In this document: piece after piece, positions 45,056 through 54,703 of the stretch | Position numbering within the stretch: position 1 is the stretch's first letter | Layout of the letters: each line of letters begins with the position of its first letter | NCBI GenBank assembly: GCA_964387285.1 | Contig: CAYLWO010000001.1 | Coordinates: 186,001 to 250,000, forward strand | Direction: 5' to 3' | Length of the DNA: 64,000 nt | Source: Anaerohabitans sp964387285 | Lineage (GTDB): Bacteria; Zhuqueibacterota; Zhuqueibacteria; Residuimicrobiales; Residuimicrobiaceae | The notes under the pieces: model-generated | The model's input: only the letters and a program-made list of their open reading frames with translations | Databases searched by the model: none | What the model was told of the DNA's origin: nothing | Made by a program: the position numbers and the translations under genes

Positions 45056-48000
45056 TTGATTACCGCTAATTTGCCCTTTTTACCGCCGATGCCAGGGGCG
45101 TCGACATAATAAAAATAGTATCCGGATGCTATCTCGAGTCCGTCTTTAGTGCGCAAATCCCAGATTTCGCGTCCTTTATCTATATCGGAGGAATGACGGA
45201 TCGTGCGCACCAGACGGCCGGCAACAGTAAAAATGTTGATCGTGCATTGAGCCGGCAGATTGACAAAATCGATGCGCCGGTCTCCTCTGCCAAAGTCGGT
45301 ATTTATAATTTTCCGCTCCAGCGTGCTGGTGGCGATATAAGGGTTGGGCACCACACTTATGTCATCCAATTCGTTTTTGACCGATTGCGTGGTGACGATA
45401 TTGCCGGTCATGCTGAATTCATACACATCATTTCGGTCAAAAGGTTTTGTTGTGGCCAGACGCAATATAGATCCCTTTTGTGGAACGACTTGCACAGCGC
45501 CATCCGCTGCATCAGCGGGCATGACGATAAAGACATGCCAGGCTCGTTGTGTGAAAGTAACCTGGCCGGAGTTGGATACGGATTTTTTAATATAAATCCA
45601 GAAATCATCGCCCGCACTCAGTTTCGATTTTAACGATTCCGGCTCGGTGCGATTAGTAGTCATGCGATACCGGGTTTTAAAAGCATGATTCGGATCGGTA
45701 ACATCCCACACCTGGAAATTGGTGATCGCATTGGTGCTCAAAGACGTATCGGCGCCGATATCGAGAATGCGCACTTCATAATCGCGCGCCACAGCCTTGC
45801 CGCCGGTGCTGTTCATGGTCGCCTGCAGATTGGTCGTGCTGTTTTTCCAGGCAGCGTCCAGCATGACGACGTCCTCTACGTTCTTGATGTTAAGAACAAA
45901 ACCGTCAAAAATCTGATCGCCGAGAGCCTCTGTAGAAAATGGTTTATCAGGCGTCAGCAATGTGGCGCCGCTGGTCAGGTTGACAAAGGACATGCCCTTG
46001 GTCACGCCGGTGTATATGGCTTCGCCCGTACCGTTCATGGCGGCCATGGAACTGTCATCGACAAAGGAAAGCTGATACCGATGACCGTTTTGTACGGCCG
46101 TGGGAACAACCACCTGCAAACTCACCTGACCGGTGGCTGCACCGGCTATATGCTCAATGCCGGCCTCAGGCTTGGGATCCAGATATCCTGCAGAACTTTC
46201 CTGAGGTATGGCCTTTACGCAGTTTTGATCAAAAGAAATGGTCCGGCCGATTTCATCGGTCTGGATGGTGAATGAACATTCTGTCGGAGAGATGGAAAGC
46301 AAATTGGCTTTTTCATTCAGACCGCGCGAGAAAAAATCCTGATCATAGCCGCGATCATAGGAAACCACGGCATAATAATAGGTGCGGCCGTTGGTAACCG
46401 TGGTGTCGACCCAAAAATGTTTCAGGCCGGAGTCAGAACCCATATTCATGGCCACGCCCAGGTCGCTTTCCGCTCCTCCCTCACGGCCCAATGTAATCGG
46501 ATGAGGGCCAATCAAACCGTTTGCCAGATCGAATTGTGCGACCGGCGCATACAGCAGGGGATTGTTATAAGCGTCGCTGATGGTCTTGATGTCGGCAAAG
46601 TTGGGGTCTGTGCTTTTATAAATCTTGTAACCTTCAAAATCAACGCCGTAAATGGGATCTTTGGATGTTTCTGCGCGATTATCCCATGTCAAAACCACGC
46701 GGCCGTCGCCGGCATTCACAGCAACATCCGGTTTGCGCGGCGGTTTGGTGAAATTATAATCAGCATCATAAATCTTTTGCATGGTTCTCTTATTGCGCAT
46801 GATGTCGTCGAGGTCATTGCCGAACAGACAGGCAATGGCATATCGTTGCGTGCCCTCTTTGCCGGGCTCCAGCGGCACATAACCGCAGCCATAAGTAAAA
46901 GCGGCATCGCCTTCGTAACCCGGCTGAATGGCAAAGGTGCCGGGTCTCAATTCGATGCTCCAAAAATCCTCATCGTTGGACATGCGATTGTCCACCGATT
47001 TCAGATAAAACGAGGTCAATCCGACCTGATCAGATTCATCGTTATCGGTATAATCGAACAGGGGTTCTCCCCAGTCCGGTTTACTGTTACACTCCGTGCC
47101 GTTGGCATCCGGCCCGGGCCAATCGTCCTGATCCGGACCAATGCCGTCTGAACCCACATCGCTATTAACCGGCTCATAGTCCAAAATGCCGTCGCCATCC
47201 AGATCCTCACCCTCGTCCAGAACGCTGTTGTAATTCACATCTTCGGTATCCCATTTGCCGTTAGCATTGACATCCTGCCAGGGAAGCCAGTCATGATCGT
47301 TGTCTATTTTGTCGTACTGACTTTCGTCGACCATGCCGTCTCCGTCGTTATCTTTGCCGTCGTTCGGCAAACCTGGACTTTCCAAAAACGCATAGCCAAA
47401 GTACCCGGTCGGCGCCTTGCCTTCGACGCGCCAGGTTTCGCGGCTGTCCCAGACATAGGTAATGTCGTCGATCTCGTCAAAATCAGCCAGATCAGCGCCA
47501 TGACCGCCGATGTCGATATCGCAGTACATGCCGATGACCGATTTATCGATGCGTTTCCCATAATTGGCAACATCATAGAGCGATAATAAAATATCTTCAG
47601 CCAGCCTGGCGTTCCATTGATAATTGCGTACCTTGACAGTCACACCCAATCCACGCCGGCCATCGGGCCAGGGGCGCATATCCGGTTGATCGGTGCCCGG
47701 CAAATTTTCCGGATAGTATTCGAACTCGTCGTTTTCATGGTCATCCATGATATAATAGGATTCCTGGTCCGCGCGGATGTAATAACCATACTCGCCGTTC
47801 CATTTACCGGCACTGGGTCCATTTTTAAAATCATCGACTCCCGGCACGCGCCAGTCGCCGGCATAGCTTTGCGGCGGCCAATCCGACGGCCAGGTTTCTT
47901 TGCGATGACTCATGGCGAACCATTCCACCTCGTTGAGCATGCTGACATCGAGAACGCCGTTAGAGTTGAAATCTTCTATGGACTGCAGTTTGCCGTCGCC

Positions 48001-48558
48001 TTCGCCGGGGTCATGGGTGTTGGGTACGCCGTCCTCACCCACGTCTTCGGATATGCCGCCCATATCCCAATCCACTGAATTGGGGTGATGATTGTTATAA
48101 TAGCGCGGTAAGGGTTGAAAGAAATAGGTATGAGTCGCATCCGGCGAGGTTTCTGCCGAGTTGCGATTGAAACGGTCGGATACGATATGAATGGTATTGC
48201 CGCGTATATTTTTCACTTCGCCGGCAACATAGTAGACGAAAACATAACCATAGCTGCGCTCATTGGATCCCTTGGGCCATCTCATACCCGTCACACCGCC
48301 GCTGGTGTAGCCGCCGGCCATTTGGCCCTGGTTGACCATGCCGGTTACCACCAGGTTGCCGTCGTGTTTGCAATAGCGTATGTATTTGGCCCATCCTTGC
48401 GCAGCTGAAGCTTTTTGCAGAAAGGCAGGGGAATAACCCCGGCTGTTTAAATAGCTCTTTGGTTGCACACCGCCTGCAGTTGATTTTTCCTTATCCTGTT
48501 CCGCCCAGACAGCCAGGCTCATGAGCAGCAAGAGAACAAGAGATTTTTTTTGCATCAT
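45052..48558 (-). CDS. Large secreted Asp-repeat protein with C-terminal sorting-like domain, cassette A copy 1
   Basis: This 1168-residue protein has a signal peptide (MMQKKSLVLLLLMSLAVWA) and an AGGAG box before the start. Its architecture equals that of the next gene: an N-domain with KHDGNLVVTGMVNQGQ, Asp-rich repeats (DGDGMVDES, DVNANGKWD, DLDGDGILD), an FN3-like module with DNRAETSKDPIYGVDFEGYK, and a C-terminal VVPNPYIATS...IFTVAGRLVRTI tail ending in KGKLAVIK. The two are tandem duplicates with long blocks of identity, for example YAGDWRVPGVDDFK and ADQESYYIMDDHENDEFEYY. It lies 27 nt downstream of the TonB receptor gene, the place where SusD would stand in a Bacteroidota locus. No SusD similarity was recognised. 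Confidence 0.8.
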   Translation of the reverse strand: MMQKKSLVLLLLMSLAVWAEQDKEKSTAGGVQPKSYLNSRGYSPAFLQKASAAQGWAKYIRYCKHDGNLVVTGMVNQGQMAGGYTSGGVTGMRWPKGSNERSYGYVFVYYVAGEVKNIRGNTIHIVSDRFNRNSAETSPDATHTYFFQPLPRYYNNHHPNSVDWDMGGISEDVGEDGVPNTHDPGEGDGKLQSIEDFNSNGVLDVSMLNEVEWFAMSHRKETWPSDWPPQSYAGDWRVPGVDDFKNGPSAGKWNGEYGYYIRADQESYYIMDDHENDEFEYYPENLPGTDQPDMRPWPDGRRGLGVTVKVRNYQWNARLAEDILLSLYDVANYGKRIDKSVIGMYCDIDIGGHGADLADFDEIDDITYVWDSRETWRVEGKAPTGYFGYAFLESPGLPNDGKDNDGDGMVDESQYDKIDNDHDWLPWQDVNANGKWDTEDVNYNSVLDEGEDLDGDGILDYEPVNSDVGSDGIGPDQDDWPGPDANGTECNSKPDWGEPLFDYTDNDESDQVGLTSFYLKSVDNRMSNDEDFWSIELRPGTFAIQPGYEGDAAFTYGCGYVPLEPGKEGTQRYAIACLFGNDLDDIMRNKRTMQKIYDADYNFTKPPRKPDVAVNAGDGRVVLTWDNRAETSKDPIYGVDFEGYKIYKSTDPNFADIKTISDAYNNPLLYAPVAQFDLANGLIGPHPITLGREGGAESDLGVAMNMGSDSGLKHFWVDTTVTNGRTYYYAVVSYDRGYDQDFFSRGLNEKANLLSISPTECSFTIQTDEIGRTISFDQNCVKAIPQESSAGYLDPKPEAGIEHIAGAATGQVSLQVVVPTAVQNGHRYQLSFVDDSSMAAMNGTGEAIYTGVTKGMSFVNLTSGATLLTPDKPFSTEALGDQIFDGFVLNIKNVEDVVMLDAAWKNSTTNLQATMNSTGGKAVARDYEVRILDIGADTSLSTNAITNFQVWDVTDPNHAFKTRYRMTTNRTEPESLKSKLSAGDDFWIYIKKSVSNSGQVTFTQRAWHVFIVMPADAADGAVQVVPQKGSILRLATTKPFDRNDVYEFSMTGNIVTTQSVKNELDDISVVPNPYIATSTLERKIINTDFGRGDRRIDFVNLPAQCTINIFTVAGRLVRTIRHSSDIDKGREIWDLRTKDGLEIASGYYFYYVDAPGIGGKKGKLAVIK

Positions 48559-48585
48559 GATCTTTCTCCTGAATAATTCTTCCTG

Positions 48586-51474
48586 CTAGAATAATACTTC
48601 CAGACCCATCTGAACATGTCGTGGTGCGGAATAGTACTGAGGTCTATTGTCGATTTCGTGCGGCGTAAAGATGCCTTCCTGCGCCAATTTAACATTGCGG
48701 ATTTCACGCAGTTCCGGCAGCATGGCATTGACGCCGGCCAATCCGCTGGTGGCGTATACATATCGTTGATTAAGATGGTCAAAGAGATTGTCAACGTTGC
48801 AGAAAATACCAAGGGTATAACCGCCCAGTTTGAATTGTTTTTTCGCTTTGAGATCGACATTCCAAAACATGGGTTTGCGCGCCGCATTGTTGAATTCGAT
48901 ATCCGGAAAGAGCGCTTCTCCAACCGATGTAGGCGTGTAGGGTAGTCCGCTGCCGAGCGTGGCGATGACGCTGGCGCTCCAATTGCTCGGCACAGATAAA
49001 ATCGCCGTGAGGTTAACCGTATGACGCTGATCCCAGTCCAACGGAACGATTTGCCGTTCGACAAATTGCACCGGATCGCCGCCCAGCCGGGAAGATACCT
49101 GCACCAGGCGAATAAACGTGGGATCCGAGGCGCTGCCCTCGGCGTACTGAAAAGTATAATCGATGCCGCCGGAAAAAATACCGGTGCGTTTTTTCTCCAG
49201 GGCCAGAGTAAAACCCTTGACGTTGCCGTAATCGCGATTGACGTATCGGGAATAGCCGATGGCGTCGACTGTGGTGAGGTATTCGATGCCCAGTTGGTTG
49301 CGAAAGTCTTTATAAAAAAGCGTCAGATCAGCCGCCACATCGCTGGTGAGGCCCTGCTGCAAACCGACTTCATAAGCGATGGTGCGTTCGGGCTTTAGGG
49401 TGCAATTGCCAAGCAGCTGATCCTGCAATTGCAGCGAGGTCAACACGCGCAGCGGCTCGCTGTACATCGTCGAAAAGCTCGGCATTTGAAAAAAATGACC
49501 ATACGCGACGTGAAAGGCGCCCTTGTCCGAAATCGGGAATGAAAAACCGAGTCGTGGTGAAAGCTGATATTGTATCCCGGCCTCTTTTAAATTTTTATCG
49601 CTGCCTAACAAATAGGATTCGATGCGTTCATTGATGATATATTTCTCGTTGGGTTTGAACATATCCAGACGCAGACCGGCGTTTAAAACGATTTCGCCCA
49701 TTTCTACCTTGTCCTGCAAATATACTGCGGCTTCCAGAGGGCGAATGGTATAATCGCGGTAGCGGGTGACCTCGTCGGCCCGGGGGAAGCGCCATTTGGT
49801 CGTAGCGTAGGTCTGATCCCAGTTTTTCCAATAGTCGATCATCTGCGTCAGATAGTCGTTCCAGTTTAAATCGGCGCCGCGAATAGCCGTAGTGTATTTG
49901 TATTTTTGCCATTCTTCCGTTTCGACTAACGAATAGGAATAGGTGTTATATTCGTGCTGCTTGATTTCAAAACCCATCTTGAGAAAATTATGACGATCCA
50001 CCTGCCAATTGATATTGCCGTTGGCCGTATATATCTTGGTATAATTTTTACCGTCCTTGCTGTAAGTGCCGCCGTCGGTGGCGCCAAGCGAAAAACCGTT
50101 GGAAGTTGTGGTTATGGGTTGTATGCCCGTGTCGCCCGGGTAATTTGCGACCTTATTATCCTCCCGATAATATCCCCAGCTGTGATTATGCTGATAAGAA
50201 AAATTCAAATTATAGAATAAATTCGGACGCAGCATGTGTCGCAGATTGATGATATGGTTATCCGATCGTCCCCAATACGTGGCTGTTTCATCCGGTGCAT
50301 AACGCCGACCAAGTGAACCGCCGCTGCTTTTTGAAGCAGAGGCGAAAAGTGAGTAGCTGATAGAAAAGTTTGCAGAAGGCGTATAGATCAACTTGCCGCT
50401 GCCGGTGAGTCCATAGCCACTAGTCAATGGGCCCATATGGCCGTCGCCGGTGCGCAAAGAATCCGGAATGTGTATTTCTCCGGTTTGCGCTATTTCGGAC
50501 GCATAATGCTCATTGTACCACCGCTTATAAGCGTTGATGATCCAGCCGTCCGCTGGTCGAAACCGGCGTTCGTACCAATATAGACTTTCATTGTTATTAT
50601 AGCGGGCAGTGGCTAAAAATCGAAGCTTGTTTTTTAAAATCGGTCCGTTCAAGGTGGCTTGCACATCGCCTTCGGCAACGGGACTGAATCGGTTTACGCC
50701 AATAAACACATCGGTGTTAGCGCTGGCATAATCGCCGGAGTATAACTGCACCGTGCCGTGAAATTTGTCCTCCGGATCCTTGGTAACGATATTGACGATG
50801 CCTGACTGCGCAGAACCGTATTCAGCATTAAAGGTGCCGCTGATGACCTGCAGCTCTTTAATCATGGAATTTTCCACCGACACAGTCATGCCGCCTGATT
50901 GTGCATAGGCGCTGCTCACCGGCACGCCGTCGATCATGTACGCGACTTCTCGTTCACGACCGCCGCGGAAATGCATTTCACCACCGGCGCCGGTAACCAC
51001 ACCGGCCTGTAACTTGATCACTTCCGAGACGTTCGTTACGGGTAAATCCTGTATGGTCTCTGCATCGGTATAGGATGCGGTGCTGGTTAGATCCCGTTCC
51101 ATGATCGGGCGCTCGGCTACAATGGTTACGCTCTTGCCTTCAATGACCTCAGAGGTCAATTTGGCATTTTGCGTGTTGGTGCGATCCGTGTTCACCTTGA
51201 CGTCGGTAATGGTCAATTTGCCGTATCCCATCAAAGAGATGGTGAGGGAATATTTCCCTGGCGGGACATTGATGACGGTGTAATATCCATCCATATCCGT
51301 AACAGCGCCGGTGCTCGTTCCGACCAAAACGACATTAGCGCCCGGCAATCCTTCTCCTGTGGCTTGATCGATCACTCGGCCGGCGATTTTCCCTGTGGTG
51401 CCGGAAAATGCCTGAACCGAAAGAGCGAACATCACGAGCAGGAATAACCAGTTCCGGTTTATGCGAGATGTCAT
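48586..51474 (-). CDS. TonB-dependent outer-membrane receptor, cassette A
   Basis: This 962-residue protein has a signal peptide (NRNWLFLLVMFALSVQAFSG). A carboxypeptidase-regulatory-like domain occupies about 28-115 (GKIAGRVIDQATGEGLPGANVVLVGT...YYTVINVPPGKYSLTISLMGYG). A plug with AERPIMERDLTST, MHFRGGREREVAYMIDGVPV and GTFNAEYGSAQSGIVNIVTKDPE follows. A long barrel ends in RHVQMGLEVLF with the usual terminal Phe. GGAGGGCATTC precedes the start. It is strongly similar to the receptor at 58892 in the plug and barrel. It should import a TonB-energised ligand, or, as some FCB receptors do, work with its lid-like partner encoded next to it. Confidence 0.93.
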   Translation of the reverse strand: MTSRINRNWLFLLVMFALSVQAFSGTTGKIAGRVIDQATGEGLPGANVVLVGTSTGAVTDMDGYYTVINVPPGKYSLTISLMGYGKLTITDVKVNTDRTNTQNAKLTSEVIEGKSVTIVAERPIMERDLTSTASYTDAETIQDLPVTNVSEVIKLQAGVVTGAGGEMHFRGGREREVAYMIDGVPVSSAYAQSGGMTVSVENSMIKELQVISGTFNAEYGSAQSGIVNIVTKDPEDKFHGTVQLYSGDYASANTDVFIGVNRFSPVAEGDVQATLNGPILKNKLRFLATARYNNNESLYWYERRFRPADGWIINAYKRWYNEHYASEIAQTGEIHIPDSLRTGDGHMGPLTSGYGLTGSGKLIYTPSANFSISYSLFASASKSSGGSLGRRYAPDETATYWGRSDNHIINLRHMLRPNLFYNLNFSYQHNHSWGYYREDNKVANYPGDTGIQPITTTSNGFSLGATDGGTYSKDGKNYTKIYTANGNINWQVDRHNFLKMGFEIKQHEYNTYSYSLVETEEWQKYKYTTAIRGADLNWNDYLTQMIDYWKNWDQTYATTKWRFPRADEVTRYRDYTIRPLEAAVYLQDKVEMGEIVLNAGLRLDMFKPNEKYIINERIESYLLGSDKNLKEAGIQYQLSPRLGFSFPISDKGAFHVAYGHFFQMPSFSTMYSEPLRVLTSLQLQDQLLGNCTLKPERTIAYEVGLQQGLTSDVAADLTLFYKDFRNQLGIEYLTTVDAIGYSRYVNRDYGNVKGFTLALEKKRTGIFSGGIDYTFQYAEGSASDPTFIRLVQVSSRLGGDPVQFVERQIVPLDWDQRHTVNLTAILSVPSNWSASVIATLGSGLPYTPTSVGEALFPDIEFNNAARKPMFWNVDLKAKKQFKLGGYTLGIFCNVDNLFDHLNQRYVYATSGLAGVNAMLPELREIRNVKLAQEGIFTPHEIDNRPQYYSAPRHVQMGLEVLF

Positions 51475-51518
51475 GAATGCCCTCCAAAAAATTTTATGCC
51501 AAACTTGAATTCAGTATA

Positions 51519-51551
51519 AACCCTACGAAGGTGGTGAACCTTCGTAGGGTT
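51519..51551. repeat. Variant palindrome (CCCTACGAAGGT arms)
   Basis: The 14-nt arms 51519-51532 and 51538-51551 are perfect complements around the loop GGTGA. The inner ACGAAGG/CCTTCGT core resembles the CCTTGCGAAGG family, but the outer bases are changed in a compensatory way (CCCTAC against GTAGGG). It lies 65 nt after the stop of the sorting-domain protein at 51617 and 45 nt before the receptor gene, again at a unit boundary. Confidence 0.7.
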
Positions 51552-51616
51552 GGTGATACCTTACGATGGATGAGCGCGAGAAAATCCCGGCTCAGCCGTC
51601 GAAAAACAACAATATT

Positions 51617-52604
51617 CTATTTGATCAACATCATCTTGCGCACCAATCGGGTGGTTTGATCGGAAATGGAGTAGAAATAAACTCCGGTCGCCACCGTATT
51701 GTCGCTCATATCCCGACCATTCCAAATAACCTGATGTTTGCCTGCCGGTCTGTTTTCATCGACCAGTTTCTTTACCAGGCGTCCGGTTATGTCATATACG
51801 CTCAATTCGACCTGGCCGGGTTTGGTCATGGTAAAGTTGATGGTGGTCGTCGGGTTGAACGGGTTGGGATAATTTTGCAGCAGTTCAAAAGTGGCCGGGG
51901 TTAATGAACCGGTTTCAATCGGATTTGATCCCACGCCGGTTGGCAGCGTTGCGATCTTGAATTCCCACACATACGCGCCGGGACGAACCGATTTGGAATT
52001 GCCGCGATAGTTGTTGTGGAAAATATCCGCTTTGCCGTCCTTGTCGCCGTCAGCCAATACGAACTTGGTGCCGCGGATGGGAACGGTCAGATCGGTCAGG
52101 CCTGCATCTTTGGGCGCTTCGATAATGGTGTAGAATCGCCATTGCGCCGGATCGGTGTAATCGACGCCGACAAACTCACAGTCCATCAAGCGGCTTGGCA
52201 AGGCTGTCTCGCCCATGCCGAAATAAACATCAGGCAGGCAATCGGCGTCCACATCGCCGGAAACCAATTCGCTGGCGCCGGTGGTGTACTTGGTCGGTTC
52301 CATGCCGATCATCTCTTCCAGTGTCTNNNNNNNNNNNNNNNNNNNNNNNNNNNNNNNNNNNNNNNNNNNNNNNNNNNNNNNNNNNNNNNNNNNNNNNNNN
52401 NNNNNNNNNNNNNNNNNNNNNNNNNNCGCAATGACCGCGTCGCGGAACCGGAATGTCCTCTTCCACTTCGCCGCTGTCCGGGCTGGTCCAGGCCTTGTGC
52501 CAGCGCAGATTGTTTTTGTCAAGGTTGGTCGGATTAGCAAAAGTTGCCAATGCACAGACCAGAAGGATCATCAGACACATGAAAAATAAACTTTGCCAAC
52601 GCAT
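51617..52604 (-). CDS. Secreted FG-GAP-like protein with C-terminal sorting domain, broken by assembly gap
   Basis: The start ATG at 52604 follows GGAGGTAATG, and the first residues form a signal peptide (MRWQSLFFMCLMILLVCALATFA). The reading frames on the two sides of the 100-N gap differ, so the gap hides unknown sequence and the true length is unknown. After the gap, repeat units LVSGDVDADCLPDVYFG and LADGDKDGKADIFHNN look like calcium-binding FG-GAP/VCBS repeats. The end is a classic FCB sorting domain: FELLQNYPNPFNPTTTINFT, LSVYDITGRLVKKLV, ATGVYFYSI. It is the last gene of cassette B. It is probably surface-exposed; the ligand is unknown. Confidence 0.8.
52327..52426. other. Assembly gap (100 N)
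   Basis: Exactly 100 unresolved bases form a scaffold gap of conventional size inside the sorting-domain gene. The frames of the gene on either side do not agree when counted across it, so the 100 bases do not represent the real length. Confidence 0.98.
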
Positions 52605-52775
52605 CATTACCTCCATGCTTTTAGAGGTTACCGACTCTTTACGATTTGATGGATCTTGTCTCACTATCTCAACTACACGGAATGCCATCACCTCCTTTGT
52701 TTTAATTTTCTTTGGAAAACAGTAATGTACCATCACCTCCCCTGATTTTTGATGTTAGCCGGTCGTGTTATGACC
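52605..52775 (-). promoter_or_regulatory. Leader with repeated 16S-complementary (Shine-Dalgarno) segments
   Basis: Read on the minus strand, this 171-nt spacer holds GGGGAGGTGATGG at about 52730-52742 and AAAGGAGGTGATGG at 52685-52698, then the real start's GGAGGTAATGATG at 52604-52616. The first two match the complement of the 16S 3' end almost fully. Their ATGs (52733, 52688) are in frame with the gene and open through to it, so a longer N-terminus or a leader peptide is formally possible. The spacing of 2 nt from GGAGG to ATG is poor for initiation. Confidence 0.45.
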
Positions 52776-54443
52776 TTACAGGTCGATACGGATTTTATAG
52801 TTCTTCTTTGCCTGTTCCAGCCATGCAGTCGTTGCTTTTTCCCATTGAATCTTGGCATGCTCAGTCCTGATTTCCTCCCTGGCTTCAGCAAAGGTCTTGA
52901 TTTTTTCCGGCGTTAATTGTAAAAGCTGAATAATGGAATACCCGCCGCGATACTTGAAAGGCTTGCTGATTTCGCCGATCTTCATGCCGGAAAATGCCAA
53001 CTCGCCCATTTTTCCGTTCATGTTGGACGGAAAAGGTCCGACCATGCCGTCGTTTTTGTTTTCCTTGTTCTGACAATATTTTTTTTGCAATGCAGCAAAA
53101 TCTTCTCCCTTTACGGCTAACCGGTAAACACGGTCGATATCGGCTTTCTCTATACAAAATATCTCACGCACCGTAGCCTGACTTGAGACAACCAGCCTGT
53201 TTTTATTTTGTTCATAGATAGCGCGCAAAGTAGCTTCCGGAATTTCCATCTTGTCGATGACCTGTTTCTGGATGATATTTCTCTTCAGGTAATAAACCTG
53301 CCATTCCTGAAAGTCCTTTTTCACGTCCGGCCATTCGTTCACGCGCATTTGCATGGCTTTATGCTTGACAAGCCGGTTGGTGTTCAATTCTGCGAGCAGC
53401 ATTTCCACAACAAATTTTTTATCCAGAGAGTTCCAGTAATAGGCAAACGTTTTGGCCAGAAACGCGCCAATGGTGGTGGTTTCAACATCAGAAACGCTTA
53501 ACGCTTTAGATTTTTCCTGTACGGAAAACAAACCGGCCGAATCAGCGACCGTTTTCAGCTTCTTGCAGCGTTGACAAAAGAAATCGACGTTGCCGGAATT
53601 AACGGTATAATGATATTCGGCGCGCACCGTTTCTTCAAATGCTCTGTTGCTTTTAACGATTTGTTCCCTGAATTTATCTTGAACATCCTCCAGGAGTTCC
53701 GCCCTGACCCGTTCGTAGGGTTGACGTTCCAGAGGGCGAATTTTTTCCACTTGAATCAACCATACGGAACGATCGTCAAAAAACGGCTTGCTGACGTCCC
53801 CTTGTTTCAGCGGCCAGGCCTGGTTGAACAAAGCGCTGTGCGGATACCAGCAATCAACAAGCCCCGCTTTACCGCTATCGGTTTTCGCCGCATCGTGTTC
53901 GGAAAATTGGGCTGCCAACGCTTTAAAAGAGGCGCCGGAGGAAACCTGTTGATAGATTTTTTCTGCTTTTTGCTCAGCCCGCTCACGGCCTTGCGGCGTA
54001 GTGCCGGCAAAAAATTTCATATACAAGAGTTCGAATGCCCGATCAGACCATTGATAATAGCGCTGCAGCAGCTCTTCGTTGATGTATTTGTCTTGTGTTT
54101 CTCTTTGCCGCAAAGCCTTGCCGGCAATTTCCCGTTCCTTTTCCCTGATCACAGCGGCGATTTTTTCATCCCGATCCAGGCCCAGGCGATACGCTTCCAG
54201 GAGTTTCACCTGTTCATTGATCATATTGTCCAGAACGGCGCGTTTAGCGGCGTTGTCGGCTTGCGCAAACGCTGCTTCGCCATGCATACGTCTGAATTGA
54301 TCGGCTAAATCTTTTTCGGTTATTTTAAAATCATTGATGCCGGCCACAATGCGATTCGAGTCTTGAACGGTTTTGCGGCAAGCTGCAAAACAGACTAGCA
54401 AAAGAATTAAGCAAACAATAGTGGAGTTAATTTTTTTCGCCAT
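52776..54443 (-). CDS. Parvulin-type peptidyl-prolyl isomerase lipoprotein (SurA/PrsA-like), cassette B
   Basis: The protein has 555 residues from the ATG at 54443, where AGGCGG precedes a lipoprotein signal (STIVCLILLLVCFAAC); the frame is open 29 codons further. An N-terminal SurA-like helical region (INDFKITEKDLADQFRRMHGEA) is followed by a first parvulin-like domain at about 165-265 (SGASFKALAAQFSEHDAAKTDSGKAG). A linker with CQRCKK and a second parvulin domain at about 415-520 (KNDGMVGPFPSN...ELAFSGMKIGEISKPFKYRGGYSIIQL) come next. It is probably tethered to a membrane and assists folding of the receptor and secreted partners. It is the counterpart of the gene at 38562, though sequence identity appears low. 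Confidence 0.87.
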   Translation of the reverse strand: MAKKINSTIVCLILLLVCFAACRKTVQDSNRIVAGINDFKITEKDLADQFRRMHGEAAFAQADNAAKRAVLDNMINEQVKLLEAYRLGLDRDEKIAAVIREKEREIAGKALRQRETQDKYINEELLQRYYQWSDRAFELLYMKFFAGTTPQGRERAEQKAEKIYQQVSSGASFKALAAQFSEHDAAKTDSGKAGLVDCWYPHSALFNQAWPLKQGDVSKPFFDDRSVWLIQVEKIRPLERQPYERVRAELLEDVQDKFREQIVKSNRAFEETVRAEYHYTVNSGNVDFFCQRCKKLKTVADSAGLFSVQEKSKALSVSDVETTTIGAFLAKTFAYYWNSLDKKFVVEMLLAELNTNRLVKHKAMQMRVNEWPDVKKDFQEWQVYYLKRNIIQKQVIDKMEIPEATLRAIYEQNKNRLVVSSQATVREIFCIEKADIDRVYRLAVKGEDFAALQKKYCQNKENKNDGMVGPFPSNMNGKMGELAFSGMKIGEISKPFKYRGGYSIIQLLQLTPEKIKTFAEAREEIRTEHAKIQWEKATTAWLEQAKKNYKIRIDL

Positions 54444-54671
54444 TGGACCGCCTGTAATGAATGAACTGAATTGTTCCGCTGTTGATATCCGCTTGATGAT
54501 CATTGTGATGGTATGCATTTTCCTGCGCATGATAGTATAAACATTTTTCAGTGTAACGGAGTGGATACATTCAATATAACAGTTTTAATTTTGAATCAAA
54601 ATGGAATTTAATTTTCAGCAGCTATCGAGGTTGTCCAAAAAGCAACCTGAGCGAGTCATGAATGCCTTAGC

Positions 54672-54685
54672 CGGAAAATTTTCCG
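54672..54685. repeat. Perfect 14-bp palindrome CGGAAAATTTTCCG
   Basis: A perfect palindrome lies 19 nt downstream of the PorV-like gene's stop and upstream of the PPIase gene in the 260-nt spacer 54444-54703. It could be an operator or part of a terminator; with no loop it would form only a poor RNA hairpin. Nothing else was recognised in this spacer. Confidence 0.4.
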
Positions 54686-54703
54686 TTTGGACCACTTTTT
54701 CTC

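Noticed and set aside
46417..47151. Long plus-strand open frame (244 codons), and similar long plus-strand frames at 608-1276, 8500-9249, 22042-22872, 27756-28544 and 53571-54308
   Set aside because: They lie entirely opposite well-supported minus-strand genes with recognised domains, and their translations show no domain, signal or membrane pattern.
45052..48558. SusD-like identity for the gene after the TonB receptor
   Set aside because: There are no TPR-like helices or SusD motifs; the protein is beta-rich with Asp repeats and a sorting-like tail.
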